From assembly GCA_029215795.1 (NCBI GenBank), contig JARDYH010000006.1:27233501-27297500 (forward strand): DNA of 64,000 nucleotides. Reading direction: 5' to 3'. This document shows, piece by piece, positions 23,444 through 33,689 of the stretch; the stretch's first letter is position 1; the number at the start of each line of letters is the position of its first letter. The position numbers and the translations under genes were made by a program. The stretch comes from Anniella stebbinsi (lineage: Eukaryota > Chordata > Lepidosauria > Squamata > Anniellidae). Below the pieces are notes generated by a model. The model was given only the letters and a program-made list of their open reading frames with translations. It had not been told where the DNA came from and made no database searches.

Positions 23444-24174
23444 GAAATCAGAGAATTAGGATTACCCTCCCTTTCCAGTGAAAGTCTCCAGTGGATTGTA
23501 GTCCCTTCCATGAACGGAAGGAACCCTTCCATTTGTGGAAGGGAAACCATATATGTAAGGAAATGGAATCATAGGCTGCAAGGGCTTCAAATCCTTTTGT
23601 TGTTGTGGATTTTCAAATATTTGGAATTGATCCATGCATAAGAAAATTATTCTGACTATACAGTGGGAAGAAAGCAAATAGCACACATATTTGTGGTTAA
23701 CCACACCTCCTGCCCCCCAACACAAATGTCTGGACATATATAATATTGTTCGGACTTCAAATGTTATAGCCATTGAGACATTATTGTTTTTTGTGCATTC
23801 CAATAGTTTCTCAGACAAGCATGCTTGCTTTTCCCTTTTTTCTAGTATACAAAAATATAGTATTTTCTGTAAAAATGTTCCCCCTCATTAGCGATGAACT
23901 ACAATGGAGATTAAAATTTATCTAAGTTGCAACACACAGTTTACATTTCTACAGGCCAGCCTTCCTTTTCTGCCTCATAAGAATATTCCTTTCCTTCCTC
24001 TACCATATATAGAACAAGGTCTGACTTCTGCTTGGCTGAATTTCAGTTTTTCTACTAATGGGTTTTGCTCAGTAAAATGCTTAAAGACCATTTTCCATTT
24101 TATACATTCAGAGAACAGGAAAACAATTCCTTGGAAGACAATCAACACTTATATTTACAACATAACCCCGGTGC
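23444..24174. other. non-coding stretch, no gene recognised
   Basis: A short inverted pair lies at about 23507-23545 ('ccttccatgaacggaaggaacccttccatttgtggaaggg'). No gene. Confidence 0.35.
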
Positions 24175-24182
24175 GTATATAC

Positions 24183-24713
24183 TAGGGATGTGCATGCCCC
24201 CCCAGATTGGATTGGAACCGGGATCGGAACTGGAACCGAGGCCTCGGATCGGATCAGATCGGAAGCTTCCCGGTTCGGTTCGGATGTCCGATTTTCAGAT
24301 CGGACGCCACTTTAGCTGTTTTTGCCATAGGCTTATATTCACAGCCTAGTTCTCAGTAGAGTGCCAGGTGATGGAGCTCTACTGAGAACCAGGCCGTGAA
24401 GCCTGTTTCTCAGTAGATTCAACCAGCAAGTGGCAGTGGATGGTAGCAGGCACCCCGGCAGGTAAGCCCCCTCCCCCATGCTCCTTACCTGCCGCGCTAC
24501 TAAGAGGCAGGCCACAAAGCCTGCTTCTCAGTAGAGACGCGCACCGGAGGGAAGCGGATGCCCCGGCAGGTAAGGAGCGTGAGGGTCAGGAGGTCTGATC
24601 CTCCGATCTTATCTGAACTGGATTGGGTCCTTCCAGCCCGGTTTGGATCAGATGATGGGATTGGAAATCGGATAATTGTATCCGATTTCCCCCGGATCGG
24701 GTCCGGACCCCTA
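24183..24713. mobile_element. hAT-like non-autonomous DNA transposon, 531 bp
   Basis: Perfect 8-bp duplication GTATATAC at 24175-24182 and 24714-24721. The ends are TAGGGATGTGCA and, inverted, TAGGGGTCCGGA. An 8-bp duplication with short TAGGG/CAGGG ends is the hAT pattern. The left and right thirds are dense in GGATCGGA-type words. The middle holds two diverged direct copies of 'aagcctg-ttctcagtaga ... ccccggcaggtaag' (about 24391-24465 and 24507-24575). No transposase frame. Confidence 0.8.
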
Positions 24714-24834
24714 GTATATACCCAAAACATTGCAATTTCAACACACAAATGCGAGACCAGATTTAAATTTAGCCCCTTTCTTCTACTGAATGGAGCATTT
24801 TGTGGCCAAAAGGTGGGTTAATATATTAACACAG

Positions 24835-24995
24835 AATAGAATAGAATGGATACATTCGCATCCCACTCTTCCTTCAGGAAGCTCAAAGTCAGAGGCCATC
24901 CTCAAAGTTCACAAGAACCATGTGAGGCGGGTCAAGCTGAGAGAGCAACTTGCCCAAGACCACCTATTGAGCTTCATAACCGGGTAGGGATTTAT
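24835..24995 (-). mobile_element. MIR-like/LINE-tail repeat, minus strand
   Basis: 'cattcgcatcccactcttccttcaggaagctcaaag', then 'gagagagcaacttgcccaagaccacctattgagcttcataaccgggtagggatt', has the order of a LINE tail plus a MIR-like segment. Similar order is seen at 40440-40605. Confidence 0.5.
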
Positions 24996-25790
24996 ACCTT
25001 AGGTGTTTATCACATGCGCGGTTTGATGTACACCCGCCACGACTTTTATCCACTTTTTCACCGCTGGACTTGCATGATATCGTCCCGTCATGCTGTTCTC
25101 TCACCCTGAGCCCGCAGTTGCTCATTTCTCTTTCGATTTATCCCTGAACAAGCAAAGTCCGAAACACAAATTTTGAACAGGCCAAGCTGAGGTATCGCAG
25201 CAATACTGACCACGTGTGATTCAAAACGCTAGACTCGCATAGGAAATGTAGGGGGAACCAGCAGAAGCAAATTGGGGTGGGTGTGGGTGGGGGGAAGTAC
25301 TTATGATGAAGTTCTATGTTACCCACATCCAGACTCATCCAGCATTCCACACTAACAACTCAAGCAATGGCTTGGAGATTAACTTTCCTTCAGTTCACAT
25401 TATGAGGCTTTCCCTGCCTCCTCCATCCCCTGCAGCCCCCTGGAGGGATTGAGGACCCTTGGGAATGGTTTGGCATACAGTGAAGGAGGCTGTAGATGAA
25501 GGGAAGAGTTGGTGCAAATCACCTCCCTTCCCCTTATGTGAATAGAGAAGCAATTCACAACCTTCTTGATCACAGTGTTGGGGTTGCGGGGGAGAGATCG
25601 ATCCAGTGAGTTTTCCCTCAAGACTGGAAGGCTGATTTACCCCAATGGCTTCAAGAACTGCAACCGGAAATGTAGTAGACAATAAGCAGCATCCATTTCT
25701 TCTGTTATTAGACATGATGGTACAAAAATATGCATGGTGTGGAGAATGTGGATAGGGAAACACTTTTCTCCCTCTCTCAAAATACTAGAA
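24996..25790. other. non-coding stretch, no gene recognised
   Basis: 25005-25140 is locally CpG-rich ('catgcgcggtttgatgtacacccgccacgac') and may be another DNA element. The rest is unassigned. Confidence 0.3.
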
Positions 25791-25794
25791 CTGG

Positions 25795-26125
25795 GGCCAT
25801 CCCATGAAGCTGATTGGTGGGAGATTCAGGACAAATAAAAGGAAGTACTTCTTCACACAGCGCATAGTTAAAGTATAGAATTCACTACCACAAGATGTAG
25901 TGATGGCCACCAATTGGATGGCTTTAAAAGGGGGTGGATAAATTCTTGGAGAAGGCTATCAATGGCTACTAGCCCTGATGGTTATGCACTACTGCCAGTA
26001 TCTGAGGCAATAAGCCTGTGTGCACCAGTTGCTAGGGAACATGGGGGGGGGGAGGGTGCTGTTGCGTCATGTCCTGCTTTGTTGGCCCCTGGTCAACAGC
26101 TGGTTGGCCACTGTGAGAACAGAGA
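25795..26125 (+). mobile_element. CR1-like LINE 3' end
   Basis: 'aaataaaaggaagtacttcttcacacagcgcatagttaaagtatagaattcactaccacaagatgtagtgatggcc' is the typical CR1/L3-like 3' coding end. It is followed by 'ggcaataagcctgtgtgcaccagttgctagggaacatg ... gttggcccctggtcaacagctggttggccactg', shared with 20440-20570. It carries a G run at 26044-26052. Confidence 0.75.
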
Positions 26126-26189
26126 TTATTACCCCAGCGTTGACTATCGTGTTGTCTGAATGCAGCCAAATAGCGATTAGTAGATCTCA

Positions 26190-26425
26190 ACTTATATTAC
26201 TAGGGTTGCTTCCAAGTGAAGTCTTTATGATGCCATCACCCTGCCTCTTTCACATAATTTTTCAGGAGGCTTAGATGGCGTCATCTTTCACTCATAACTC
26301 TCCCATAGTTTCCCACCACTTCTTCAGTCTTTTCACTTTCTACAGAAAACCCGTTAAGGAAAGGATAGAATAGCTACACAATACCTTCTGATAGTTAGCA
26401 GTAGGAGTGTGGGAACAAAATACCT
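26190..26425 (+). repeat. interspersed repeat S, copy 2
   Basis: Ordered blocks shared with 17140-17465: 'ttgcttccaagtgaagtctttatgatgcc', 'cctgcctctttcacataatttttcaggagg', 'cacttcttcagtcttttcactttctacagaaaa', 'agaatagctacacaataccttctgat'. Ends not defined. Confidence 0.55.
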
Positions 26426-27472
26426 TTAAAAATCAAGCTTCAACTTCCTTTTTTTAAAAAAACGAAGGGTTAGCTCAGGTATCTCTTAATTATGGGCCAA
26501 ATAGGGCCAACGTAATGTTGCCCCATCCCTGATGAAGAGAAAAGGGAATGGGTAGAATTCCAAGAGAAACTCAATCTCTCCCCCTGACCCCTCTAGTCTT
26601 TCTTTTTTTAGGGAGTTAAATGCAAATGCTTTGAGACTGTAAATAATGTATTGGAATCAAAGCAATGCATTGTGCCATTCCTTGTGTTGAACATACATGA
26701 CATGGTGCTAAAAATTCATGTGAAACAGGTTAGTTAAGAGACAGTGAGAGGTTCATAAATAGGATGCTGCAATTATCCGCAATTTCACACTTTCCGTGTG
26801 AAAATCTCAAATTGATTGTTGCAGATAGGTATTCTGAATGGGCAGTAGTATTCTGAGGATGCTATTGGTGGATCTGTGAAAAGAAGGAAACTGCAGTACA
26901 GTTAAGCCAGCTGCGGATAATGATTCAGAGCTGCATTACTATGGCTCAGAGAAGCCTCTGGGCTTTTGAATGTGCAATTAATCCAATTGTAGAAAACAAT
27001 GCAACAATGATTGGATTTGAATAGTGAAAACTCCATTTCTATTTGTGCAGATGCAATAACATTGTGGTGATGTGGGGGGGGGGAGATACATGCAGAAATA
27101 CGAAGAGGTTTATTTTGCACACCCTTAATCATATGAATGTTTCTATGAACTTATTCTAGAAATGCAAATACTTCCTCTTTTAATTTTTTTTTAAAACTAG
27201 ACTGCTCCTATATAAAGAAGGACACTCAAAACAATAGTTAATCTATCTGGTATTACCTAATCTTGAGAATTTCCCTAAAACTACTGAATAAGTTTCCAAT
27301 TCTTGTGAATGATTGTGAGAAAAACAATTGGAGGGTGGTAGCTGTTCTCAGTTAATGGAATAATAGCAAATCTACCAGCCTTGCCTACATTCTTTTACTA
27401 GATCTGTAATCTAATTTCACTTTCTAAGTGCAACTCTATCTCCCTGTGCTGCTTGTGTGCATTCCACAAAGC
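26426..27472. other. non-coding stretch, no gene recognised
   Basis: AT-rich. No gene recognised. Confidence 0.35.
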
Positions 27473-27669
27473 ACATCTGTACAATAGAGCTAAACCACTT
27501 TTAAACTTGTTTAACAGTCTTAACTTCCCCTAAGGAACCCTGGGAATTACAGCTTTGTGTAGCTGCTGAGAGTTCTCAACACTATCATAGGGTTATAATT
27601 CCCAGGGTTCCTGAGGCAGAGTAGGGGGGAATCAAGACTGTTTTAAAGTGGTTTAGGTTTGTAGTGTAG
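27473..27669. repeat. about 197-bp palindromic element
   Basis: The left arm 'gctaaaccacttttaaac ... aacagtct ... aggaaccctgggaatta' (27488-27550) is complementary to 'taattcccagggttcct ... agactgttttaaagtggtttag' (27596-27656). It is a MITE-like structure. No target duplication resolved. Confidence 0.65.
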
Positions 27670-28850
27670 AATTTCCTCAGTCTCTGTGCAGCTAAGTGTC
27701 TGTGTTAATCAGGAACACGTGGAAACATTTTGCTTAAACTTGAAGTGCGTTCTATACTTCTCATACCAGAGGCTGAATTTCAGAGCCACTGGCTATGTGT
27801 CACAGAACATGGCCAATACATAGCAAAATAATTACAACACAGCAAAAATGAACTATGCCTACTTTTTGTAATTTCTACTGATCTTTATTCTGCAAGATTA
27901 TTTGTCACACAGACAAAACATTTAAGAACTGCTGTTCCATTTCTCCTCCCCACCACCTCACCCCCACCAATCTGCTTAAAGACCATGTTAAGCTTAATTT
28001 GGAAAGAACACTACCAAATTAACACTAATGAATGGTTAAGACATATATAGCTTCACAGTTAATAGCTGGAGTGTGCTTGAGATCCCTACAGGTTGTTAAT
28101 AATCATCTAAAGATCCCATTATAACTTATGATAGCAACCTCTTATTTGGCCCAGTATATGTATGTACACATGTATGTATATTGCATGGGCAATTGGAGCT
28201 GCCTTTAAGTCACATTTTTACTCATTCCCATGATCTTCTATCTTTGAGAATACAGCACAGAACCAGACGAATGCCTATGGAAACTACAATTTAAGGATCA
28301 GGTTGTGGGATTGTGAACACCCAATTTCATTCCTCCCCTCTTGTGCTAAATTGCTTCTCTCAAATCTGGTTTTAGTATTTTGTGCCACCATCACCAATGT
28401 GAGTTAAAATGAAACATGGTGTGTTCCTCTACTCCCTTTGAGAACCCAGGTTTAATCAGTGTTTCCCAAGTGAGAGTGGCTTCATACTTTACACGGCAAT
28501 TGTGTTTGGTGTGCGTGAGTTACACAAGTAAAGTCTGAATGACAGATGTGCATAGGTATGCGCAAGGGGTGTGCCGGGTGTGCCCAGGCACACCCTAATG
28601 TTTCAAGCAATAAGCACCAAATTGAGGGGGCCAGTGAGCAGGGATCCATTAGGGGATCCAGAAGCAGTGGGAATGGTCCTCCAGCTGCCCGGCAGCAGGA
28701 ATAAAAAGGAATTGTTCTGCTGGGAGCCTCTCTGCCAGGAGCAGCACTTCAGATAGGCCTGAAGGAAGCCCCTTCTCTGGCCAGTGTCACCACAGCGTCT
28801 ACTCAGTCAGGAGTAGGGCATCAGTGTCAACAGTGTTTAATAAATAAATT
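27670..28850. other. non-coding stretch, no gene recognised
   Basis: No gene recognised. 28570-28600 ('ggtgtgcccaggcacaccctaatg') has a short echo at 31130-31150 on the other side of the LINE insertion. Confidence 0.3.
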
Positions 28851-28864
28851 AATAAAAATAATGT
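28851..28864. repeat. target site duplication, left copy (14 bp)
   Basis: AATAAAAATAATGT, repeated exactly at 31065-31078 on the far side of the LINE. Confidence 0.85.
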
Positions 28865-31064
28865 TGGTGATGCTGGAAATGAAAATTCCAGCGGTAACTT
28901 GGCAAAAGCATTTTGAGAGCATTTTTGCAGGCCCAGAACAGCCAGGATGGAGCCAGAGGGATACTGACCTGCCAGCTTGGCAGGAAGTGACAACGAGCGA
29001 GATAGGAGGTTTACTAAGTAGACTAGGAAAAGATAAAGCCCCTGGAGAAGATATGCTACCCCCAGAATTATTTAAAACTAATGCTAACTGGTGGGCGCCA
29101 ATTTTGGCCAAATTGTTCTCCAATATCAATCTTACAGGAAATATGCCAGAAGGCTGGAAGTCCAGCATTATTGTGCCATTATATAAAAAGGGTGAGAAAA
29201 CCGACCCTAAGAGCTATAGGCCTATAAGTCTGTTAGATATACCATCTAAAATATAGGGTAGATTTCTCCTGGTCAAGCTCTAAGATTGGGATGCAGAAAA
29301 TAATATCTTGGCTAATGAACAAGCAGGGTTTCGACAGGGGAGGAGTACAATTGATCACTGCTTTGTGCTAAACCATCTGATACAAAAATATCGTAGCCAA
29401 ACGAGAGGTGGGCTATATGTGGCGTTTGTGGATTTTGCCTCAGCGTTTGACACAGTAGATAGAGATCGCCTTTGGCATAAATTGGCACAGTCAAATATAG
29501 ATAGATGTCTACTATTTTCGATTCGTAAACTCTACACGCAGACAGACTCTAGAGTGAGGATAGGGTTAACAGAGAAAATTGAGACCAGAAGAGGTGTCAG
29601 ACAGGGTTGTATACTGTCCTCCTTTCTGTTCAACTTCTATGTGAACAACTTAATAGAAGATCTAACAGATAGGGATTGTTTTCCTCCTATAGTTGGAGCA
29701 AAGAAGATGCAGTTGCTCCTATACGCAGATAATATGGCACTTTTATCAACCACGCAAGATGGAATGAGAAGATTGGTAAGAAAATTGGGCAGGTTATGCA
29801 AAGAGGAAAAGCTGGTGATAAACCATACTAAAACGAAAGTGGTGTTTTTTTTCAAGGAAAAAACGGAAGCATAGATGGTGGCTGGATGGACAGCAAATTG
29901 AGCAGTGTGCAAGTTTTAAATATCTAGGGGTACTCTTTTCTTGCAATAGTAGCTGGAAAAGGCATGTAGAATCAGCGAGACCGTCTGCGGGGAGAACAGC
30001 TAAAGCCATACTGACATTCGGAAGGTACAAAGGCGGTTCGCGAGTGGTCCCGGTCCTGAAGTTATATTCTGCAAAGGTGCTCCCGCAACTGCTCTATGGG
30101 GCGGAACTGTGGGGACAGGAAGTCACCACTGTTATGGAGAGCACACAAAATAAGGTGCTGAAAGAACTGCTGGCCCTCCCAATTGGGGTGCCCGCGGCCC
30201 TTTTAAGGATGGAAGTAGATCTTCCCTCCATTAAATACAGAAGGCTATTATTCTATACGGGAAGAAAGTGATGAGTATGGAGGAAAACAGTCTTCCCAGA
30301 CAGTGTTTTGTAGAGCAGATCAGGAAAGGTGGGTGGGCACGAAGGTGGATGGAATTGTCGCAAGTCTTTTTTAAAGAGGTCAAAGATGTGTCAGACCACG
30401 ACAAGGCGAGCATTAGAAAAATAATCTACGAGGCAGATACTCTTGAGAATGTCCAAGCTAGTCAGAGGCAGGCCTTCTCCATATGGTTTAGTAAGATAAA
30501 AAAGAACAATATTGGGCGCAATATTTGCAAGATCTAACATTCCTAGCACTGAGAAAAGCTTTTACGGCCCTCAGATTTCAAACAATGCCGTCCGCCTACC
30601 TGGAAGGGAAATACAAAGGGATACCCCATGCGCAACGGAAGTGCATTTGCGGCTCAAAAGAAATGGAAGATCTAGTTCACTACCTGTTGTATTGTGCCCT
30701 GTCTCAAGGAATTAGGGAGCGTTTTTTTAAAAGGACCTCTGAGGAGAAGAGTAGGGCTGTTAATTAAGGATTACATTCATGCCTTATTAGCTGATCATGA
30801 TGCAGGTATAACAAGAAATGTGGCTAAATTTGTAATAGCAGCCCAAAAAATTCCTCAAAACTTCTTAATGCAGGTTGGAGTAGATTGTAGAGGGGATGAA
30901 TTGTGGTAACGGAAAAGCCTAAACAAGAGCATACCTGAAATGGGAGGAGGGTTACTGTCTACCTATATGCCATCCTGTGCAGACCCGTGTAATGTATGTA
31001 TTGTATGTATTGAACGTTTGTAACAGTCATTGTGCCATACACAAATAAAGTTATCTATCTACTC
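28865..31064 (+). mobile_element. 5'-truncated non-LTR retrotransposon (LINE), Vingi/I-group-like
   Basis: A 2.2-kb insertion bounded by the 14-bp duplication AATAAAAATAATGT. The left junction falls inside ORF2, upstream of the reverse transcriptase. The right part is a short 3' UTR with 'gtatgtattgtatgtattgaacg' and an AATAAA at 31042. There is no long poly(A) tail. Truncation plus a target duplication fits target-primed reverse transcription. The clade label comes from recognition of the RT text and is tentative. Confidence 0.8.
28870..30909 (+). pseudogene. broken LINE ORF2: reverse transcriptase and C-terminal cysteine motif
   Basis: The RT palm and fingers are readable: 'GKDKAPGEDMLPPELF' (about 29027-29075), 'SYRPISLLD' (29214-29240), 'QAGFRQGRST' (29323-29352), 'FVDFASAFDTVDRD' (29425-29466), 'RRGVRQGCILS' (29587-29620) and the catalytic box 'YADN' (29722-29733), where the second Asp is Asn. 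Two in-frame stops (29254, 29281) precede the QAGF block. The frame shifts near the T run at 29848, again near 30268, and again near 30525 and 30700. The C-terminus has a C-x-C-x(n)-H-x(4)-C type motif ('CICGSKEMEDLVHYLLYC', about 30640-30693), as in I/Vingi-type ORF2 ends. It cannot make an active protein. Confidence 0.8.
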
Positions 31065-31078
31065 AATAAAAATAATGT
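31065..31078. repeat. target site duplication, right copy (14 bp)
   Basis: Exact repeat of 28851-28864. Confidence 0.85.
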
Positions 31079-31917
31079 ACTTTATGATTGAGTATTCAAT
31101 AGATGTTCACCTTAAAAAAAAAATATCCCTGGGTGCACACCCTAATGAAATGAGCTGTGCATGCTTATGCAGTTGTGAACACACAAAAACACATAAACAC
31201 CAAACCCGGGTAGAGAGAGGTAAGGGGAATTTGTATATGAAAGGAGAATGATGGAGGAAGGCTGCTTGCAATCCTGTGCTCCTGATGACAGAACCCTAGT
31301 TCAAATGTATGCAGAGGGCCACAGATATTCAGGAGTCTGCTTAGTTGTACTGACTATAATACTCCATTGTTTTTCCTTGTAACCAACATCTTATGTGTCA
31401 GGGAGTAGTATTGAACAACTGATGTTACAACCTGTTTATCACCAGTGGAACTCAATATTCCAGCCCAGTAGGAACAAGGGTTAGCTTCCAAGCAATCTTG
31501 CTAATTCTATTAAAACATGGAGCTTAATATACTGGCTGAACCATTCTAGTGAATACTCCTTAGTTCAAAAGATGGAGATCTGAGAGGATGATGTAAAAGA
31601 GCAATTTTTGAAATTACACAGAAGTGTTTTTCCCCTAAAGTTAAAAACATTTTTCTCAGTTCTTAGGTTGTTTGTTTCTTTCCTCCTTTGCCTGCTCTCT
31701 CCCTGTATCCCAAATGCCTTTGAGGTAACCCCCCATTTATTTATTTTTAACCATTCTTGCCTATGTCCTCCGTAGCCTGGCAAAACAATTCATAATTCTA
31801 GGGTCACGTTTTGGGTTGTTTGTGTAGCAAACCACGGAGGCATTCACACATCACAACAACCCAGAATTCAACAATCTAACCCATGGGTTTAGCATTATGA
31901 GTGAAACAGGCCAATTT
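31079..31917. other. non-coding stretch, no gene recognised
   Basis: 31837-31912 ('cacacatcacaacaacccagaattcaacaatctaaccc') resembles one arm of the palindrome type at 33332-33512. The rest is unassigned. Confidence 0.3.
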
Positions 31918-32155
31918 GCTTTACATCTTTATTGCGGGAGGTTCCACCATTGCTCTAGGTAATTGAGTTCCATTGTCAGATGGTAAGAGCAGTTCGACAA
32001 TGGAAACAATTCCTTAGAAGGGTGGTGGGCTCTCCCTTACTGGAGATCTTTAAGCAGAAGCTTAAAGGGATGCTCTAATTCTGAATTTCCTGCATCGAGC
32101 AAGGGGCTGTATTAGATGTCCTACAAGGCCCCCTCCAATTCTATAATTATATTCA
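31918..32155 (+). mobile_element. CR1 LINE 3' end
   Basis: 'aattccttagaagggtggtgggctctcccttactggagatctttaagcagaagctt' is the usual CR1 3' end. It is followed by 'tgcatcgagcaaggggctgtattagatgtcctacaaggccccctccaattctataatta', with the CR1 octamer-like ATTCTATAATTA terminus. Confidence 0.85.
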
Positions 32156-33331
32156 GAAACCATGTTCATGGATTTGATCAAACATGACATTAAACAGTCT
32201 TATGTCAGAAAAAGACTCATAAATCAGGATCCTATGGGTACACATCATCACACCGAACACACACACCCTGTATTATTCAAACATGCTCATTCTTATCTGA
32301 TGCGGACTGATTTTTCATCTGCTTATGGGCAGCACGATGCATGCGAGCACTGCATAGCTTTTATGAGCCCAGTGCCCTCTGAGCACTTTAGGAATAACGA
32401 CTCATTGATTACAAACAGCCAGTAATGCCCTTTGGCAAAATGTTGTTGTATGCCTATTCTCTGGTGTTAATGGGCATACTGATGAAACAGGCAGAGTACA
32501 AAGCAAAGGAACAAGCAAGCACTACAGATATCTCATCCAGACAATGTTTCCAGTATAACGTAGGAAAGCGAAATGAAGTTGAACTGCAAGCACAATTTTG
32601 TACGCTACTGCTAGTACACAAAGAGGACATAAGTTGCTTTGAAAGACCAGATGGGCAGCCCTGGATGGCATCACTGAAACATGCCTAAGGCAAGGAGAAG
32701 TGAATACAGTCTATATATACACCACACAAAGCGAGGAAGAACTGGGTGTTCTAGTCCATCAGATCACAGAACTTGCCTTGAGTACATGAATCCGTATGGG
32801 AAACTGAGCTATATAAAATATAATGGTTTCATTTGTATTATTTGTATTTTAATTGCTTTTGTATTTTCTTTGTATGTAAATCACCTGGGGAATTTTTATG
32901 GAAGGGTTGTATTAAAATTGTATTAAAGTACTTTAAAATATAATTACAGAAGGAAACTGTGATTGGCATGATCTAGTCAAAACTAAGTTCTGTAAAAAAA
33001 ATTAAATAGAAGTTCTTACATGAAATCAAATTGATATCTGACCTATGTATGGCCCTTTGAGCTGTTAAACATATTACTTGGTCATCTGAAAGGCAGAATT
33101 TGTAAAATGAACAACAAATCTGGGATCTATTAACATTGATAAACATTTTATTTGTACCTAAACAGTTTGATTTTCAGTTCTCACTTGATTTGAATGAGCT
33201 ACAAGAGGGAAATTTACTGAATACGTAAAGATAAGGGAAGCCCAACAGCATACGGAGTACTTTATAAAAGTACAGCCTCCGTTATTTGTTCATTGCTGGG
33301 GAGCAAAGCAAGATATATGTTTTTCATTGAT
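32156..33331. other. non-coding stretch, no gene recognised
   Basis: No gene or clear repeat. 32820-32950 is a T/A-rich run. Confidence 0.35.
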
Positions 33332-33512
33332 CCTGTTCAGACAACACGCAAAGCCATGGTGGTTAAGCATTTTGAGCTAAACAGTATGGCTTAGTGTGTT
33401 TTGTGAACCGTCACTTAGCATGTTGTGTGAACCATTCCTAACCAAACACACTAACCTTTTGCTGCAAAAGAGTTAGTGGCCTAACTATGGTTTAGTGTGT
33501 TGTCTGAACAGG
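33332..33512. mobile_element. 181-bp palindromic MITE-like element
   Basis: Perfect 16-bp inverted ends CCTGTTCAGACAACAC (33332-33347) and GTGTTGTCTGAACAGG (33497-33512). The interior is an imperfect palindrome around 'ctaaaccatagtt'-type words. The flanks (tcattgat / cccattgt) are only loosely alike, so the duplication is unresolved. Possibly hAT-like. Confidence 0.7.
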
Positions 33513-33569
33513 CCCATTGTAATTCTATATTTGATTGTTGAATAAACAAGTAAACGCTCCTTAGCCACT

Positions 33570-33688
33570 TGATTTAAGTGGAAGAGATTTGAGCATATGC
33601 TTAAATCTCTACCACCTAAATCAATGGGACTTAGAAGGGTGCAGCTCCAGTTGTATTGTACTCAAGGTTTAACTTGAGTACAATACAA
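33570..33688. repeat. two adjacent hairpins
   Basis: Hairpin 1 (33570-33623): 'ttgatttaagtgg.agagattt' against 'aaatctct.ccacctaaatcaa'. Hairpin 2 (33651-33688): arms TTGTATTGTACTCAAG and CTTGAGTACAATACAA, 16 bp perfect, loop of six bases. Confidence 0.8.
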
Positions 33689-33689
33689 G

